Shown here: positions 24,401 through 35,700 of the stretch, one piece after another
How the letters are laid out: every line of letters starts with the position of its first letter
How positions within the stretch are numbered: the stretch's first letter is position 1
Assembly: GCA_016858145.1 (NCBI GenBank)
Contig: JAEHOE010000121.1
Coordinates: 62,001 to 126,000, forward strand
Direction: 5' to 3'
DNA: 64,000 nt
Origin: Edaphochlamys debaryana
Lineage: Eukaryota; Chlorophyta; Chlorophyceae; Chlamydomonadales
Program-made: the position numbers and the translations under genes
Notes under the pieces: model-generated
What the model was told of the DNA's origin: nothing
The model's database searches: none
Seen by the model: the letters and a program-made list of their open reading frames with translations, nothing else

Positions 24401-26321
24401 GCACTGGCGCCGGAGCAGGTGCGGGGGAGCGGGCGGGGGCGGAGGCGGGCGTGCGGCTGGGCGGAGCGGGGAGGAGCGCGGGCGGCCTGCCGGGGGCCGG
24501 GGTTGCCCTAGGACAAGGAGCACCCGTGCCGGCGTGCGCCCCTCGTCATTGTTCGATGGTTCCCACCCCCAGCTTCAAACACCCCGCCCCCCACCCCACC
24601 CCCACCCCCGCCTCCCGCTCACCCCCTCAGAAGCGGGCCCGCATCCAGGAGCTGCAGCTGGCGTCGGCCCTGAGGGCGGGGCAGGTCATATCCAACTACC
24701 CATCCACGGGTGAGCCGGGGGGGTTCTTGGAAGGGGCGCCCCGGGGGTGGGGGCGCTTCCTTCCCTGTACTTACTCACGCCCTCTGCCCTGTCAGCGCCC
24801 CCTCGCGTGTTCTTTGCTGTAACCTTGAGGCGACGCACGCCCCTCTCCTGCCCCTTACACACCCCGCACCCTGGTCTCCCCAAAGTCTCCCAGCCCGTCC
24901 CTCCACCCGCACACCCCCGCCCGCTCACCTCCATCCCGACTCCTCTCACCCCTGACCCCGTCCACCCGTCCACACCCCTCCACACCCCCGCCCGCCCACC
25001 CCCACCCGCTCACCCCCAACCCCCTCCAACCCCAACCCCAACCCCAACCCCAGACGCCCAGTTCGCCCAGCGCGAGGCGCAGCAGCGGCAGCTGGAGGAG
25101 GACGAGCGGGCGCGGGCGGCGGCGGAGGCGGCGGCGGCCGAGGAGGAGGACATCCCCTTCATCCCGCCCGACATATACGAGGAGCAGCAGCGCCTCATGG
25201 CAGCCAAGCAGGCCCAGGCCCAGGCCCAAGCCGCCGCCAAGCAGGCCGCCGATGCCCTGCGCGCCGACGCCAGGGCGTACGGCACGGGCCTGCCGCCGCC
25301 GGCGGCAGCAGGGTCGGCGGCAGCGCCAGCGGCAGGCAAGCAGGCTGCCGCCGCCTCCGGCGGCGGGGCAGGCGGCGGTGCGGCGGCGCTGCCGCCGGGG
25401 CCGTACGGCGGCGGCGGGTCGTTCGGGGCGGGGGGCTTTGACGAGGCGGCGGCGGCGGCGGCGGTGGCGGGGGGCCCCGTGGATGTGTCTCAGGCGCCCG
25501 ATTGGGAGAAGGCCTGGGCGGATCCCGAGATCGGGGAGAAGATGCGGGCGGATCCCGAGCTGAGGGACAAGCTGCGGCGGGCGAGGAGCGAGCACGTGTA
25601 CAACGCAGGTGAGGGGTGGGGTGGGATGGGATGGGGTGGGGTGGGGTGGGGTGGGGTGGGGTGGGGTGGGGTGGGGTGGGTGGGGTGGGGTGGGGTGGGG
25701 TGGGGTGGGGTGGGGTGGGGGGTGCGTTGAAGAGGGGCCAGGGCCCGGGCAACCGGAAAGGGTGCGTGGGAATGTGAAGGGGCGCCAGGAACGGCGACGC
25801 AGGTGTGGGCAGGAGCCGGTTTGCGCGGGGTCCGCGCGCTCCCTGACCCCCCACGCTTCTGCCCTTCCCCGACGCCCCCCCCCTTGCCCGTTTCCCCACC
25901 CGCCCACCCTGCAGCCTACTCGGCCCACGTCTCAGCCTACACCTCCAGCTACGGTCACCACCACGGAGCGCGTGCGGCGGAGCAGGAGCAGGCGCAGCAG
26001 GCACAGCACGTCGACGCGCAGCAGGCGGCGCACGACTACGCGGCGTGGCACGCGCAGTACGGCGGTTACGACCAGTACGGGCAGTACGTCGGCTACGATC
26101 CGCAGTACGCCGCGCAGTACGGCTATGGCTACGAGCAGTACGGGGGTGCGCAGGGCGCGGGAGAGGCGGCGGCGGCTGGCCGGGAAGGGGCGGGCGGGGA
26201 GGCCGGGAAAGGGGGGGCCGAGGGGGAAGGCGGGGAGGGGGGCAAGGGGGGTCAGGCGGACGGCCTGTCCCTCCTGGGGGCGGCGTACGGAACGGACAGC
26301 GAAGGGGAGGAGGACGGGTAG
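21437..26321 (+). CDS. CWC2: Pre-mRNA-splicing factor CWC2 (CCCH finger plus RRM)
   Basis: Nuclear RNA-binding component of the Prp19-associated spliceosome core. Eleven exons join in phase: 21437-21526, 21759-21982, 22362-22453, 22619-22672, 22885-22955, 23264-23352, 23778-23928, 24365-24418, 24631-24709, 25054-25608, 25915-26321 (621 residues). The N-terminus has the WP..PEWL region (NPRDPAWPNRPEWL). The CCCH finger is split by an intron (FCIYFCKGCCSQGSACPYLH; C100, C108, C114, H118) and is followed by IFGREKR. The RRM runs from RTLFVNYEG to LTVRWASEDPNP, with RNP1-like TKTIAFVRY. After that come a Glu/Ala-rich helix, the conserved DIPFIPPDIYE and DWEKAWADPEIGEKM stretches, and a Tyr/Gln/Gly-rich disordered tail longer than in yeast. 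The gene is divergent from SnRK2. The tail could mediate condensate-type interactions; this is inference. Confidence 0.92.
25615..25722 (+). repeat. TGGGG pentamer microsatellite
   Basis: About 20 nearly uninterrupted copies of TGGGG fill the start of the last CWC2 intron on the coding strand, immediately downstream of the donor at 25609. The tract has strong G-quadruplex potential in DNA and in the pre-mRNA. Confidence 0.9.
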
Positions 26322-26836
26322 GACGGAGCGATGGCATTCCTGGCGGTAGTGGGTAGGTGGGCCACGGTCGGGCTAGTGTTGGGTACGGACGGGAGGTAGG
26401 AGCTGTGGTCTCTGAACAGGGTGAGCAGCAATCAGGACAGCTCAGGATCGGCATCGGGGTCGGCAAGGGCCTCGACGGATGGCAGTAGCGTAGGGGAGAC
26501 GGCTGTGACGCACTATGGCGTGAACGGCATGCGGGGAGGCGTGACCAGCGGCACGCGTGCGAGCTCGTGGGGATCAGGCGATCAGGTGCTCTCAGGGGCC
26601 GTGCATGCACTGTTGCCAGAACAACGACGGGGGCTGCTGCCGAGCGCAGCCGATGTAGCTCTGCCGCGGGTAGCGGCGGGAAGCTGTGATCCGAGACACG
26701 CATGCTTGCGGGCGCACTCATGGGGTAGCGGCGGGAAGCTGTGATCCGGGATCGGCCGTATTCGCCGTGCGGTCCAAGGGTGGCGAAGCGGGTATGCGCC
26801 CCCGCCAGGCCCCCGCAGGCATTCCCAGCAGCAACC
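26322..26836. other. Intergenic with a 26-bp direct repeat
   Basis: The 515 bases hold the CWC2 3' UTR and the MYND gene promoter. A 26-base word starting GGGTAGCGGCGGGAAGC occurs at 26668-26693 and again at 26723-26748, 55 bases apart. Nothing else was recognised. Confidence 0.55.
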
Positions 26837-29800
26837 ATGGCTGCTTCAAGTCCAGCGCAGCTCGCCGCTCGGCTCAAGGATGTTCGCACGGTGCTGGCCA
26901 AGCAGAACGTCATCTTCCAGCAGTTCGTGGCGAGTGCTCGAAGCCGAGAAGAGCACAAGTCGGTGCTCCGGGACGTCAACATGATGATCAACAAGGAGAT
27001 GTCCCCGACGCCGGCACCGGGTTTGCCGGGGGCGATGGACGCCGGGTGTGTCGCGGAGGGGTGCCGGTGTCCGCGACGTTGGCTTCCCAAGGTTGCGTGA
27101 GCCCGTCCCCTCCCTCACTCTCCTCTTCGGCCGCCCGCAGGCGCCCCAATGACGAGGCGAGCGTGGACATGGGCGTGCGGCTGACGCAGGTGCTGCTGAG
27201 CACGCAGGCCGTGCCGACGTCCACGGCGGCGCTGCAGGCGGCCGCGGCCCGGATGCAGGCGGCGGTCGCGGCGGGCACGGGCGAGGGCGACGGGCAGTAC
27301 CTGGACGCGTGCCGGTGGGTGCGGCAGGGCAGCGGGTCTCTGGCCAAGCAGCTGCCCTGAGGAGTTCGGGGTTGGGTATGCACGGCCCGTGGGTCGCGGG
27401 CGGCGTTGGGGGCCGCGGCGGGAGGGAGGCACACGCGGCTCGTCGCAGCAACTCTAGCTAGCGGCCCCTGCCCCGCCTCACTGGCGGAGGATGGGGCAAG
27501 CCAACCTGTCTTACTTAAGCCCTGCTGTGCCCCTGCTGTAAATGCCCACGCCTCCTTGCCACCACCCCTGCCCATTCACAGCATCGCGGGTGCGGCCCTG
27601 CTGACGCTCATGTTCGCCGGCCGCATCCTGCGACGCACGGCAAACGCCACCTTCGCGGGCAAGTTGGCCGCACGCAGCCCTGTGCCCGGCGGCGGCGGCG
27701 CCACGGTCGCCGACGGCGCCGCCGCGCTGCTGCACCAGCTGACGGCGCCAGAGCTGGCGGCGGCGCTGGCGGGCGTTCTGGAAACCATGCGCCGCCGCTG
27801 TGCACCCGCCGCCGCCGCCGCCAGCAGCCCCGAGACGATCGCCCGGGCCCTGCAGGGCCTCACTGGGGCCCGGCTGGACCTCGAGGCCGTGCGGGGCGTG
27901 CTGGGCTCCGGCGCCGTGCTGGGCACGCTGGACCAGATGTGGGTCATGCGGGCAAACATTAGTGATAACGCCTGCGCGGTGGTGTACGAGATCATCGCCT
28001 GCTCTCATTTGGCGGCGGCGCTCCGGGGCCAGGAGTACCAGATCTCCGGCGGCGGCAGCAGCCTGCTCGGCGCTGCCAGCGCCTTCCCGCCCGCCGCCGC
28101 TGCCCCCGCCGCCGCCGCCGCACTGCCCGCGCCGCCGGGCCTCTCCAACCTGCTGGCGGCGCTCCGCCGCCTCTTCTCCAGCCTCGCCGCCTCGTCACTC
28201 TTCGACGCCATGGCAGGCGCCGTACTGGGCCTGCCGCCGCCGCCGGCCGGGGTGCCGTACGGCGCCGCCGCGGCGCAGGGCGTACAGGACTATCTGCGTG
28301 AGATCAAGCACGTGGTCTGCTGCGCCGCCACCGCCGTAACCTATCTGGCCATCATCTCGCAGGCGCTGGCGGGCGCAGCGGAACTGCCCAGTCCCGGTGG
28401 GGGCGCCGCGGCGGCGGCGGCGCTGGCCCGTGAGGGCGCCGCCCTGCTGACCGCGCCGCGCGTGCTGTGGCTGCAGCGTGCGCTGCTGGAGCGGTGGCTC
28501 ATGGACCAGGCGGCGGCGGTGGCGGAGGCGGCCCGCACCGGCAAGCCGCCGCGCTTCGACGCGAGCGCCAACGACGACGACGCGGCCGCGGGGCCCGCCG
28601 GCAGCGGCCGTAGCGGCGGCGGCGGAGGCGGCGGCAGCTGTGGCGTGCCGCTGCTGGACCGAGTGTCGGTGGTGCGCCTGGTGCGGCGGGCGCTTGCATC
28701 GCGACCCGGTGCGCAGGTGGACCCGGGGGTGGAGGCGGAGAAGTATGACTCAGCGCTGGCCACGGCCATGCTCACGCAGGTGGGGAGGGCACGGGTACCG
28801 GTAGGTGGGTCGGTGGAGTAGAGGGAAGACGGCAGCAAAGTGTTACCGACGGGCTACCGATAGGGCCGCCCCAGTGGGCTGCTGGGGGCACACAACGCCC
28901 TCCAGAGGAAGCTAGCCTGTGAGGGAGGCGTGAGGCGCTGGAGGAGGCACATGGGAGGGAGACACCGAGTGCAAGACAAATGAGGGCCTGCTGGGCTCGG
29001 TTCTCACCTGACGCCCACACCACCCCGCCCCGCCCCGCCCCGCCCAGACGGAGCCCCTGCTCTCCACCCTCCTGGTGCTGCGGAGCCCCACCCGCCTCAG
29101 CAGCGTCGGGGCCGCGGGGGGCGGTCCACCCCCGCTGGCGAGCGCCCCCGAGTGTGCGGCGCTCATGGCGGGGGTGATGGAGGCTGCGTGCGGGGTGGTG
29201 CGGGCGGGCGGCAGCCTGGGAATGCAGGAGTGGAGCCTGCGGGTGGTGCGGGTGGCGGGGGCGGTGCTGCAGGGGCTGTGGGCCGAGCCGCGGCTGACTC
29301 CTGCGACAGAGGTGCGATGGGTAGTGGGTAGTGTCGCAGGACCTTATTGTTCCGCAGCGTCTTTCCTTCCTGGTCGCCTCACCTCTCTCCGCTCTGTCTT
29401 TGGTTCCAACAAACAATTAACGCCCCGCTTACCCCCCTTCAACCGCAGCTGCTGAAAGCTGCGCCGGCTGCCGCCCAGGCGCTGTGGTGGGGCCTGGGGG
29501 CGGTGGTGGCGGAGACGCGGCGGCCGGGCGACCCCCACGCGTTGTCGCCCGGCGGTGCCTCGTCGTACGGCAAGAGCGAGTGGGAGGCAGCCTCCCTATC
29601 CCTGCTGAAGGCGCTGGACGATCTGGCCTCCAGCCAGGCATGCGGTGCGTTGCTGACAGGGGCGATGCTCACAAGGGCGGGGGCAGGGTAGGGGCTACAG
29701 CATCCCTTGCCGCCAGGACCAGACCCGCCTCCCTTCCCAGCTCCACGTGCAACCCCTCCACCCCTGCCTGCCCGCCATGTTTCCCGCAGGCCTCCCCGCT

Positions 29801-31735
29801 CTCAGCCTCGAGGCCCGCGTGTCCCTGTCCACCCGCCTGTCCGCGTGCGGCTGGTTACGCACCGCCCACTCGCGGCTGCGCCTGCAGGCCGCGAGGCGGC
29901 CCGAGGGTGCTGGCGAAGTGACCATAGCCCTCATCGTCAAGCTCCTCCCCACCTTTCTGCGCCAGGATCTCAGCAGGGTCTTCGCCACGGCCCCCGCCAC
30001 GGCCGCCTCCGCCGCCGAGCTGGCGGACCTCCTCCTCACGCTCAGCAAGGTGGCGTCACGCGCGGCACTGCGGACGGAGCAGGCCGCCGCCGCCGCCACT
30101 GCTGCTGCCGCCGCCGCCACAACGCAGCTCAGCGGTGCCGCCGCCTCCTACTCAGCGACCGCCACCACGGCCGCTGGGGCCGGGGCGGCGGGAGCCGCGG
30201 CTGCGATGGGGCTGCCCGCGCTCACGGCTGCGCAGCGGGCGCTCGAGGGCCCGGAGGCGCTGGTGCAGCGGCTGCAGCTGCTGGTGCCCATGCAGCTCAA
30301 GGCCTTGGGCCGCCCGGCCCCAGCCCCAGCCGATCCCGAGTCTGAGGCCGGGGAGCAGGCGGCGGCACTGCGCTCCGCCCAGCTGGCCTTCCTGCGCGGC
30401 TACGTGCGGGCCACTGTGGCGCTGGCGGAGGCGTGGCGGCCGCTCTTAGCCGCCAGCCTGGGCCCGATGCGCATGGCGGCGGCCTGTGCTCAGGCCGGGA
30501 GGGATCCCACCGAGGCGGGGCTGGGAATGCCCGAGGCCCAGGCGGTGGCAGCTGCGGTTGCCGGCGCGCTGGTGGTAGCGGAGGCGGTGCCGTTCGCCGC
30601 CACCAGCCTCGAGCAGGGCCTGCGGCAGGGCTGGCTGGCGGCGCCGTCGGAGCAGCCGGCGGCACGGCTGGCAGCGCTGGTGGGCGGCGGCGCCGAGGCG
30701 GCGGCCTTCCTGGCCGAACCCGTGGCGGCGCTGGCACTTGAAGGCGAGGGGTCGGCTGGCGTGGAGGCGGCACTGGCGCGGGCGCTAGCGCAGTTGCTGG
30801 TGGAGGCGGCGGCGCAGGAGGGGCTGGGGCCGCAGGTGGGGGCGTGGCTGCGGCCGGCTGGGGAGGGCGGGGGCCAGGCTGCGGCGGCCGCAGCGGGCGC
30901 CGAGGCGGGCCGGCTGGTAAGGGCTGTGAGGATTCTGCAAGGCGCGCTGCAGAGTGAGGGCGAGGGGGTGCTGACGTGGACTCTCATGCAGCTGCAGAGG
31001 GCGGGGCTGGGGCTGGAGGCACAGGCAGGGGGGGAGGCCAGGGCGGCGCAGCGGCGTTCCTGGCTGCGGCCCGGGCGCTATGGTCGCAGCTGAGGCCGGG
31101 GCAGAGGGTGGAGGCGGGCGGCACTGCGGCCCCGCCCGCGGTCGCGCGGGTGTGCAGCTGGGCCGGGTGTGATAACTTCTCAGGAGAGAGCGAGGCGGGG
31201 CTCAAGCTGCAGCGCTGCGGCGGCTGCGGGGCGGTGCGCTACTGCTCCACCACCTGCCAGCGGGCCGACTGGGCTGCGGGCAGTGTTGCTATCTTCCGTG
31301 GCGAAGGTTTCTGAAAACCCAGAACTTTCTTGGCCCGCTGGGCACAAGTGCTACGTGGCGGACAGAACTTTTGCGCCGCTAGCGGCCCTTCTCACACCTG
31401 CCCCGCCGCCCGGCCCCCCTGCGCCCCGTCATCTCAGCTGCCCACCCCTGGCAGGCCCTGGCTTGGCCTCCTACACCCCCCATAGCATCCTACACTGCCA
31501 AGGCAGGGGCCCTGGGCCAGAACATTGGGGCGTTGCGGAGGCGAAATGTTCCATGGCGGGCAGAACTTTTGCGTCATTTGGGGCGGAAATGTTACGTTCT
31601 GCCAGAACTTTCCGGCAATAACAGCCGGAAATGTTCCAACGCCCGTAACTTTGCTGCAACTTTGTAACTATGATAGCAACACTGGCTGCGGGGCACAAGG
31701 CGGCGTGCCAGCAGGCGGCAGCCAAGGGCAAGTGA
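26837..31735 (+). CDS. Large MYND zinc-finger protein, interrupted by a MITE
   Basis: Exons 26837-27045, 27141-27314, 27582-28779, 29048-29311, 29449-29644, 29790-30916, 31042-31282 and 31677-31735 sum to 1155 residues plus stop, all in phase. The body is Ala/Leu-rich and helical, with no domain I recognise. The C-terminus is a MYND finger (CSWAGCDNF at about 1094, then QRCGGCGAVRYCSTTCQRAD), a protein-interaction zinc module common in green algae. The final zinc ligands H-x3-C lie beyond a 404-bp MITE at 31281-31684. If the MITE is not spliced out, an in-frame TGA at 31312 ends the protein before them. The 30917-31041 stretch is treated as an intron (GTAAGG...CCAG) because the upstream frame would otherwise stop at 31093; an indel is the alternative. 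The start ATG 26837 precedes a helical segment (LAARLKDVRTVLAKQNVIF). Confidence 0.75.
31281..31684. mobile_element. hAT-like non-autonomous MITE, copy B, inside MYND exon
   Basis: A 404-bp element with perfect 13-bp terminal inverted repeats, CAGTGTTGCTATC at the left and GATAGCAACACTG at the right. It is bordered by an exact 8-bp target-site duplication, GCTGCGGG (31273-31280 and 31685-31692). There is no transposase frame. Removing the element and one duplication copy restores an uninterrupted MYND finger (W-A-A-G-H-K-A-A-C). The left repeat carries a GT at 31283 and the right repeat an AG at 31675-31676. Splicing at these points leaves 18 extra nucleotides and keeps the frame. It shares termini with the copy at 8579-9006. 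Confidence 0.9.
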
Positions 31736-32747
31736 ACGGCATGAAGGACGGGGCAGAGGCCCAGGGTTGGAGGAGGAGGAGGAGGCGGGCACTGGAGGCG
31801 GTGGCGGGGCAAAGGGCTACAAAGACCTGAATGCAGGATGTGAAAGAGGCTCTAGCCAAAGCGAAGGAAGGAAGGAAGAGTGGGTATGAGCTTGACTGTG
31901 GCCAAGGCAGGGCGGCTGAGAGGCAGGCCGTTATGCGTGGCGTTGGGCGGCAGACGGTTGCAGTAGTCTCGGTTGGTGGTTGCTGCAGCAGCCCTGTTGG
32001 TGCAGGACTCTGGAGGTCGGGACTCGAGAGCGGCAGTCCCGCCATGTAGACGATGCAGCTCCCCTTACTTCCGTGGCGAGGGCCTGAGGGGTGGGGCAGT
32101 CAAAGTACTCTCACCAGGGGCACTCCGCCGCCTTACAGCCATGAGCCATCCCGCGGCCCCCCGGCCCCCGCCGTGCAGAGCCCGACACGGACGCCTATTC
32201 CCGATACGTTCTTTGATAGCCCCCCCAGATCCGTGCCGCGCCCTCTGCAGTCTACACGTACGCAGCGATGGTGGAGGAGCCAGGCTGCCGGGGTCTAATA
32301 CGGTTGAGCCTGGCCGCGGATACCGCGACACCAGCAGGCTTGGAGCGTCGGGTAGTGAATGTGGTGATAGGCAGCCCATTGAGTATGGCACTCTTCACAG
32401 TCAGAGGGCTGAATGTAGACGGGCACGGGCCTTCGTCAAAGGCCTTGAGGGGTGGAGGGGCAGGAGGGGCAGGAGGGGAGCGCACAACACGGCATTCGGG
32501 CGTCGCGGGCGCTGACGGCGTGGCCTCCACCCCTGCACTCCCCATCCAGCATTTGCCTATACTCCCGGTTCCGAGCACATTGTCTGCAGTCCCAAACCTT
32601 CCCGCGTAAGCCCTTGTTTATAGCACGGTGACGCGGCATCGTCGACTAGCTCGCTTTCCATTCCCGCCCCTCTTGGGAACCCGAGGGTAGATACTAAACT
32701 AGACATAAAGCTACGCTGCTCAAGGGCCTGACCCTGCGCGCGGCGGA
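31736..32747. other. Intergenic between MYND and UBL-UBA genes
   Basis: One kilobase holding the MYND 3' UTR and the promoter of the next gene. Several frames are open but none shows conserved sequence; no RNA gene or element was recognised. Confidence 0.45.
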
Positions 32748-35700
32748 ATGGACCTGATAGTCCGCACTCTCTACAAGACGCTGACGCTGACCGGCATCAA
32801 TCCCGACTGCGATGTGAATGAACTCAAAGCTCTGCTCCACGCACGGGGCCAGGCGGAGCACATCCCTGTGCCTGTCGTGGCCAAACAGCGTCTGGTGAGC
32901 TTCTATCTTTCTGCCGCCTGATATCTCGGCCGGGCGAACCTTGACCAGCTTCTGAGGCAGCGAGGGCGAGCTGGTAACGTCGCTGAGTGCCAAACGCCGC
33001 ATGCCATGCCCGCAGATCCACCGCGGCACAGTGCTCACGTCTGGCAGCTTGAAGCAGGCAGGAGTGTGCCCTGGCGACACCCTGGTGCTGCTGATCCACC
33101 GGGCGGGGTCTGGAGTGGGTGCTCGCGCTGCGCGCCCCATCGACAACACCCCCACGCCCACTCACGCGTCTATCCGGAGCGCCATCCTCGCGGAGGCCCG
33201 GCGCCGTGGGGTCGAGAGCAGTGTGGTGGAGGAGGCGCCTCGGTCGGGTAAGATCAGCTCAGTTGCCTGCTGCTTTTTTTGCACCGGTGCTGGGCGCTGG
33301 GCGCCTCTCCGTTCGCGCACCCCCACCCTCAGCCCCGCCTTCCCCGCCCATTCCCCATCCCGCATCGAACCTACTTTCGTACGGCAGCTCGTCCGTACGG
33401 CCTGCACGGCATGCCCATGGAGGCGATGGCCCTGGAGGTGGACCACCACCTGCTGCAGGTGGGGCGGGAGGCCGCTGATCTGGGTTGCCTCCTTCTGCGC
33501 CTGCACCCCCCCCCGGTGTGCACCTGTGTCTCGCTTCATGCTATGCCTTTCAAGCCTTCCGCCTGATACCTTTCAAGCGTTCGGCCTGAATCTTTCCTGT
33601 CCCCCCCCGTATCCCCTCCTGCCCCTCCACAGCTCATCCAGGCCCTGGGCGGTCGGGCGGGGCCCATGGGCCAGCCCCGGGGCGGGGCGGCCGCGCAGGC
33701 GGGGGCGGGGGCCGCAGCGGGGGCCGCGGCTGGCGCAGGCGCTGCGGCGGAGGGCGCCCCGGGGCAGCAGGCGGGCGCAGGCGCGGCCGCCGGCGCCAGG
33801 CGGCAGCTGCAGGTGCGGCCGAGCGCTGGGTGAGACAGCGCTGGGGCCTCGCATCGTGTTGGCCCGACCACGCGCGCTGGATGCCGGTGTCATGGGCGGC
33901 GAGCGTCTCCCTGACTGGCTGACTGACGGTACCGGTTCCGCGGTTCGACACGCCTCTGCTCCTCTCCCCGTCTCCCCCGCAGCCCCCTCCCGGCATGGGC
34001 GCTATGGGCATGGGCCTGCCGCCCGGAATGATGCTGTTCGGCATGCCACCAATGGCGCCGCCCCAGCCCCCCGCGCCGCCCGCGCCCCCGCCGCAGCCCC
34101 CCGCGCCGCCCGCGCCCCCGCCGCCGGCCGTCATCCCAGAGCCGGACGCCCAGGTGCGAGGGAGGGCTTGGAGTGCTGGCTCGGCCGTACTTTGCCACAT
34201 TGCCATCGCAAGCTAGGGCAGCCTGGGCCAGGCACGGGGCGCACCCATGAAGTGGCCGGGCTTGTGGCGTGCCGGCGGGGCTGCTCGGTGCTTAGCTTTC
34301 AGGGCAAGCAAGGGCAAGCTAGGGCAGCCTGGGCTAGGAAGATGCACCGGGCACACTGTATTGTTGTTCCCCCGCCCGCCGTCCGCGGTGCCCGCCGCGA
34401 GATACCGATGCATCCAACCCAACCCTTGCGCCTCCACCCCCACCCTCCCCCTCCCCCACCCCACCCCACCCACACCCCCACCCTCCGCCACCCCCCACCC
34501 AGGCCGCCGCTCAGCTGGGCGAGATGGGGTTCGGCGAGGCGGTGGCCCGCAAGGCGCTGCTGCTGCACCGCAACGACGTGGAGCAGGCGCTCAACTGGCT
34601 GCTGCAGCACGGGGAGGACCCGGCGGCGGCGGAGCCGCTATCGCAGGATCAGCTGCGCCAGGTGGGGGGGCTTGGGGCGGGGGGGGGGGTCAGGTGGGGG
34701 AGCAGGAGGAGGGAGGGGCGTTCGTCGTCGCAAAGTGTCGAGTGCTGGGCTGGAAGGGGCGGCTGGGATCCTGGAAGAAGGCTGGGTTCGGCCGGCCGCC
34801 CACCTGCCCACTCCGCCCCTTTCCCAACGCTCCACCTTCCTCCCTCCCTCCCACCCTCCTCCCTCCTCCTGCCCTCCCCGCCCCGCACCACCAGATCTAC
34901 GCTCGCGGCCCCCGCGGGCCCCCCTCGGAGCCGGAGCTGGTGGAGCAGCTGGTGGGCATGGGCTTCGGCCGGGAGCAGGCGGCGGCGGCGCTGCGCCGCT
35001 TCCGCTCCCTGGACCTGGCCCTGGCCTACCTGCTGTCGGCGCAGGAGGCACAGGAGCCGCCCCCACCACCGGCCCAGGGGCAGCAGGGGCAGCAGGGACA
35101 GGGACAGCAGGGGGCGGGCGTGGGAGCGGGAGCCGGAGTCGGTGCGGTTGGGGGAGCGGCGGGGCATGGGGAGGCGAGTGACGATGGCGGCGAGGAGGGG
35201 CTGCCGGCCATGCTGGAGCCGGAGGACTCGGACGGCGATGACCGGCCCATGGGGGAGGCGGGGGCCCGAGCGGGTGAGGGGGAGCCCGGGGCGGGGGCGG
35301 GGCGGGGGCGGGGGCGGGGGCGGGGCGGGCTGACAAGAGGCTGGGGGCAGAGGGCAGGGGAATGGGGTCGACTCCACGCGCTTCGCGTGGGGCTGCTGGC
35401 GGGGGCTTGGGAGGGTGCGGGGGGGGGCAAGGAAGTGGCTAGGCCGGCTGGCTGTAGAGCGGACCACCACGAAGGTGTTTTGACAGGGGTCCTCCACACG
35501 GGCAGTCACGCAGTGTGCTCAACCTCTGCTCGCGGTGCCCGCACCCACCGCTGCATGCGTACCCCCCCCCCTCCCGCCTAAGCCACGCTCCGCCTCGCCC
35601 CTTCCCGTGCCTCCCTCCTCCCGCCAGGTGGCGGCGCCGAGCCGGCTGCCGCGCAGGGGGACGCCGAGGCGGGACACCAGGGCGAGGATGAGGGGGAGGA

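Noticed and set aside
25195..27090. Minus-strand frame of about 631 codons over CWC2 and the MYND gene start
   Set aside because: It reads through the TGGGG array and spans two clear plus-strand genes; the composition is an antisense shadow.
32268..32609. Open frame upstream of the UBL-UBA gene
   Set aside because: No similarity recognised and no linkage in phase to the next gene; treated as intergenic.
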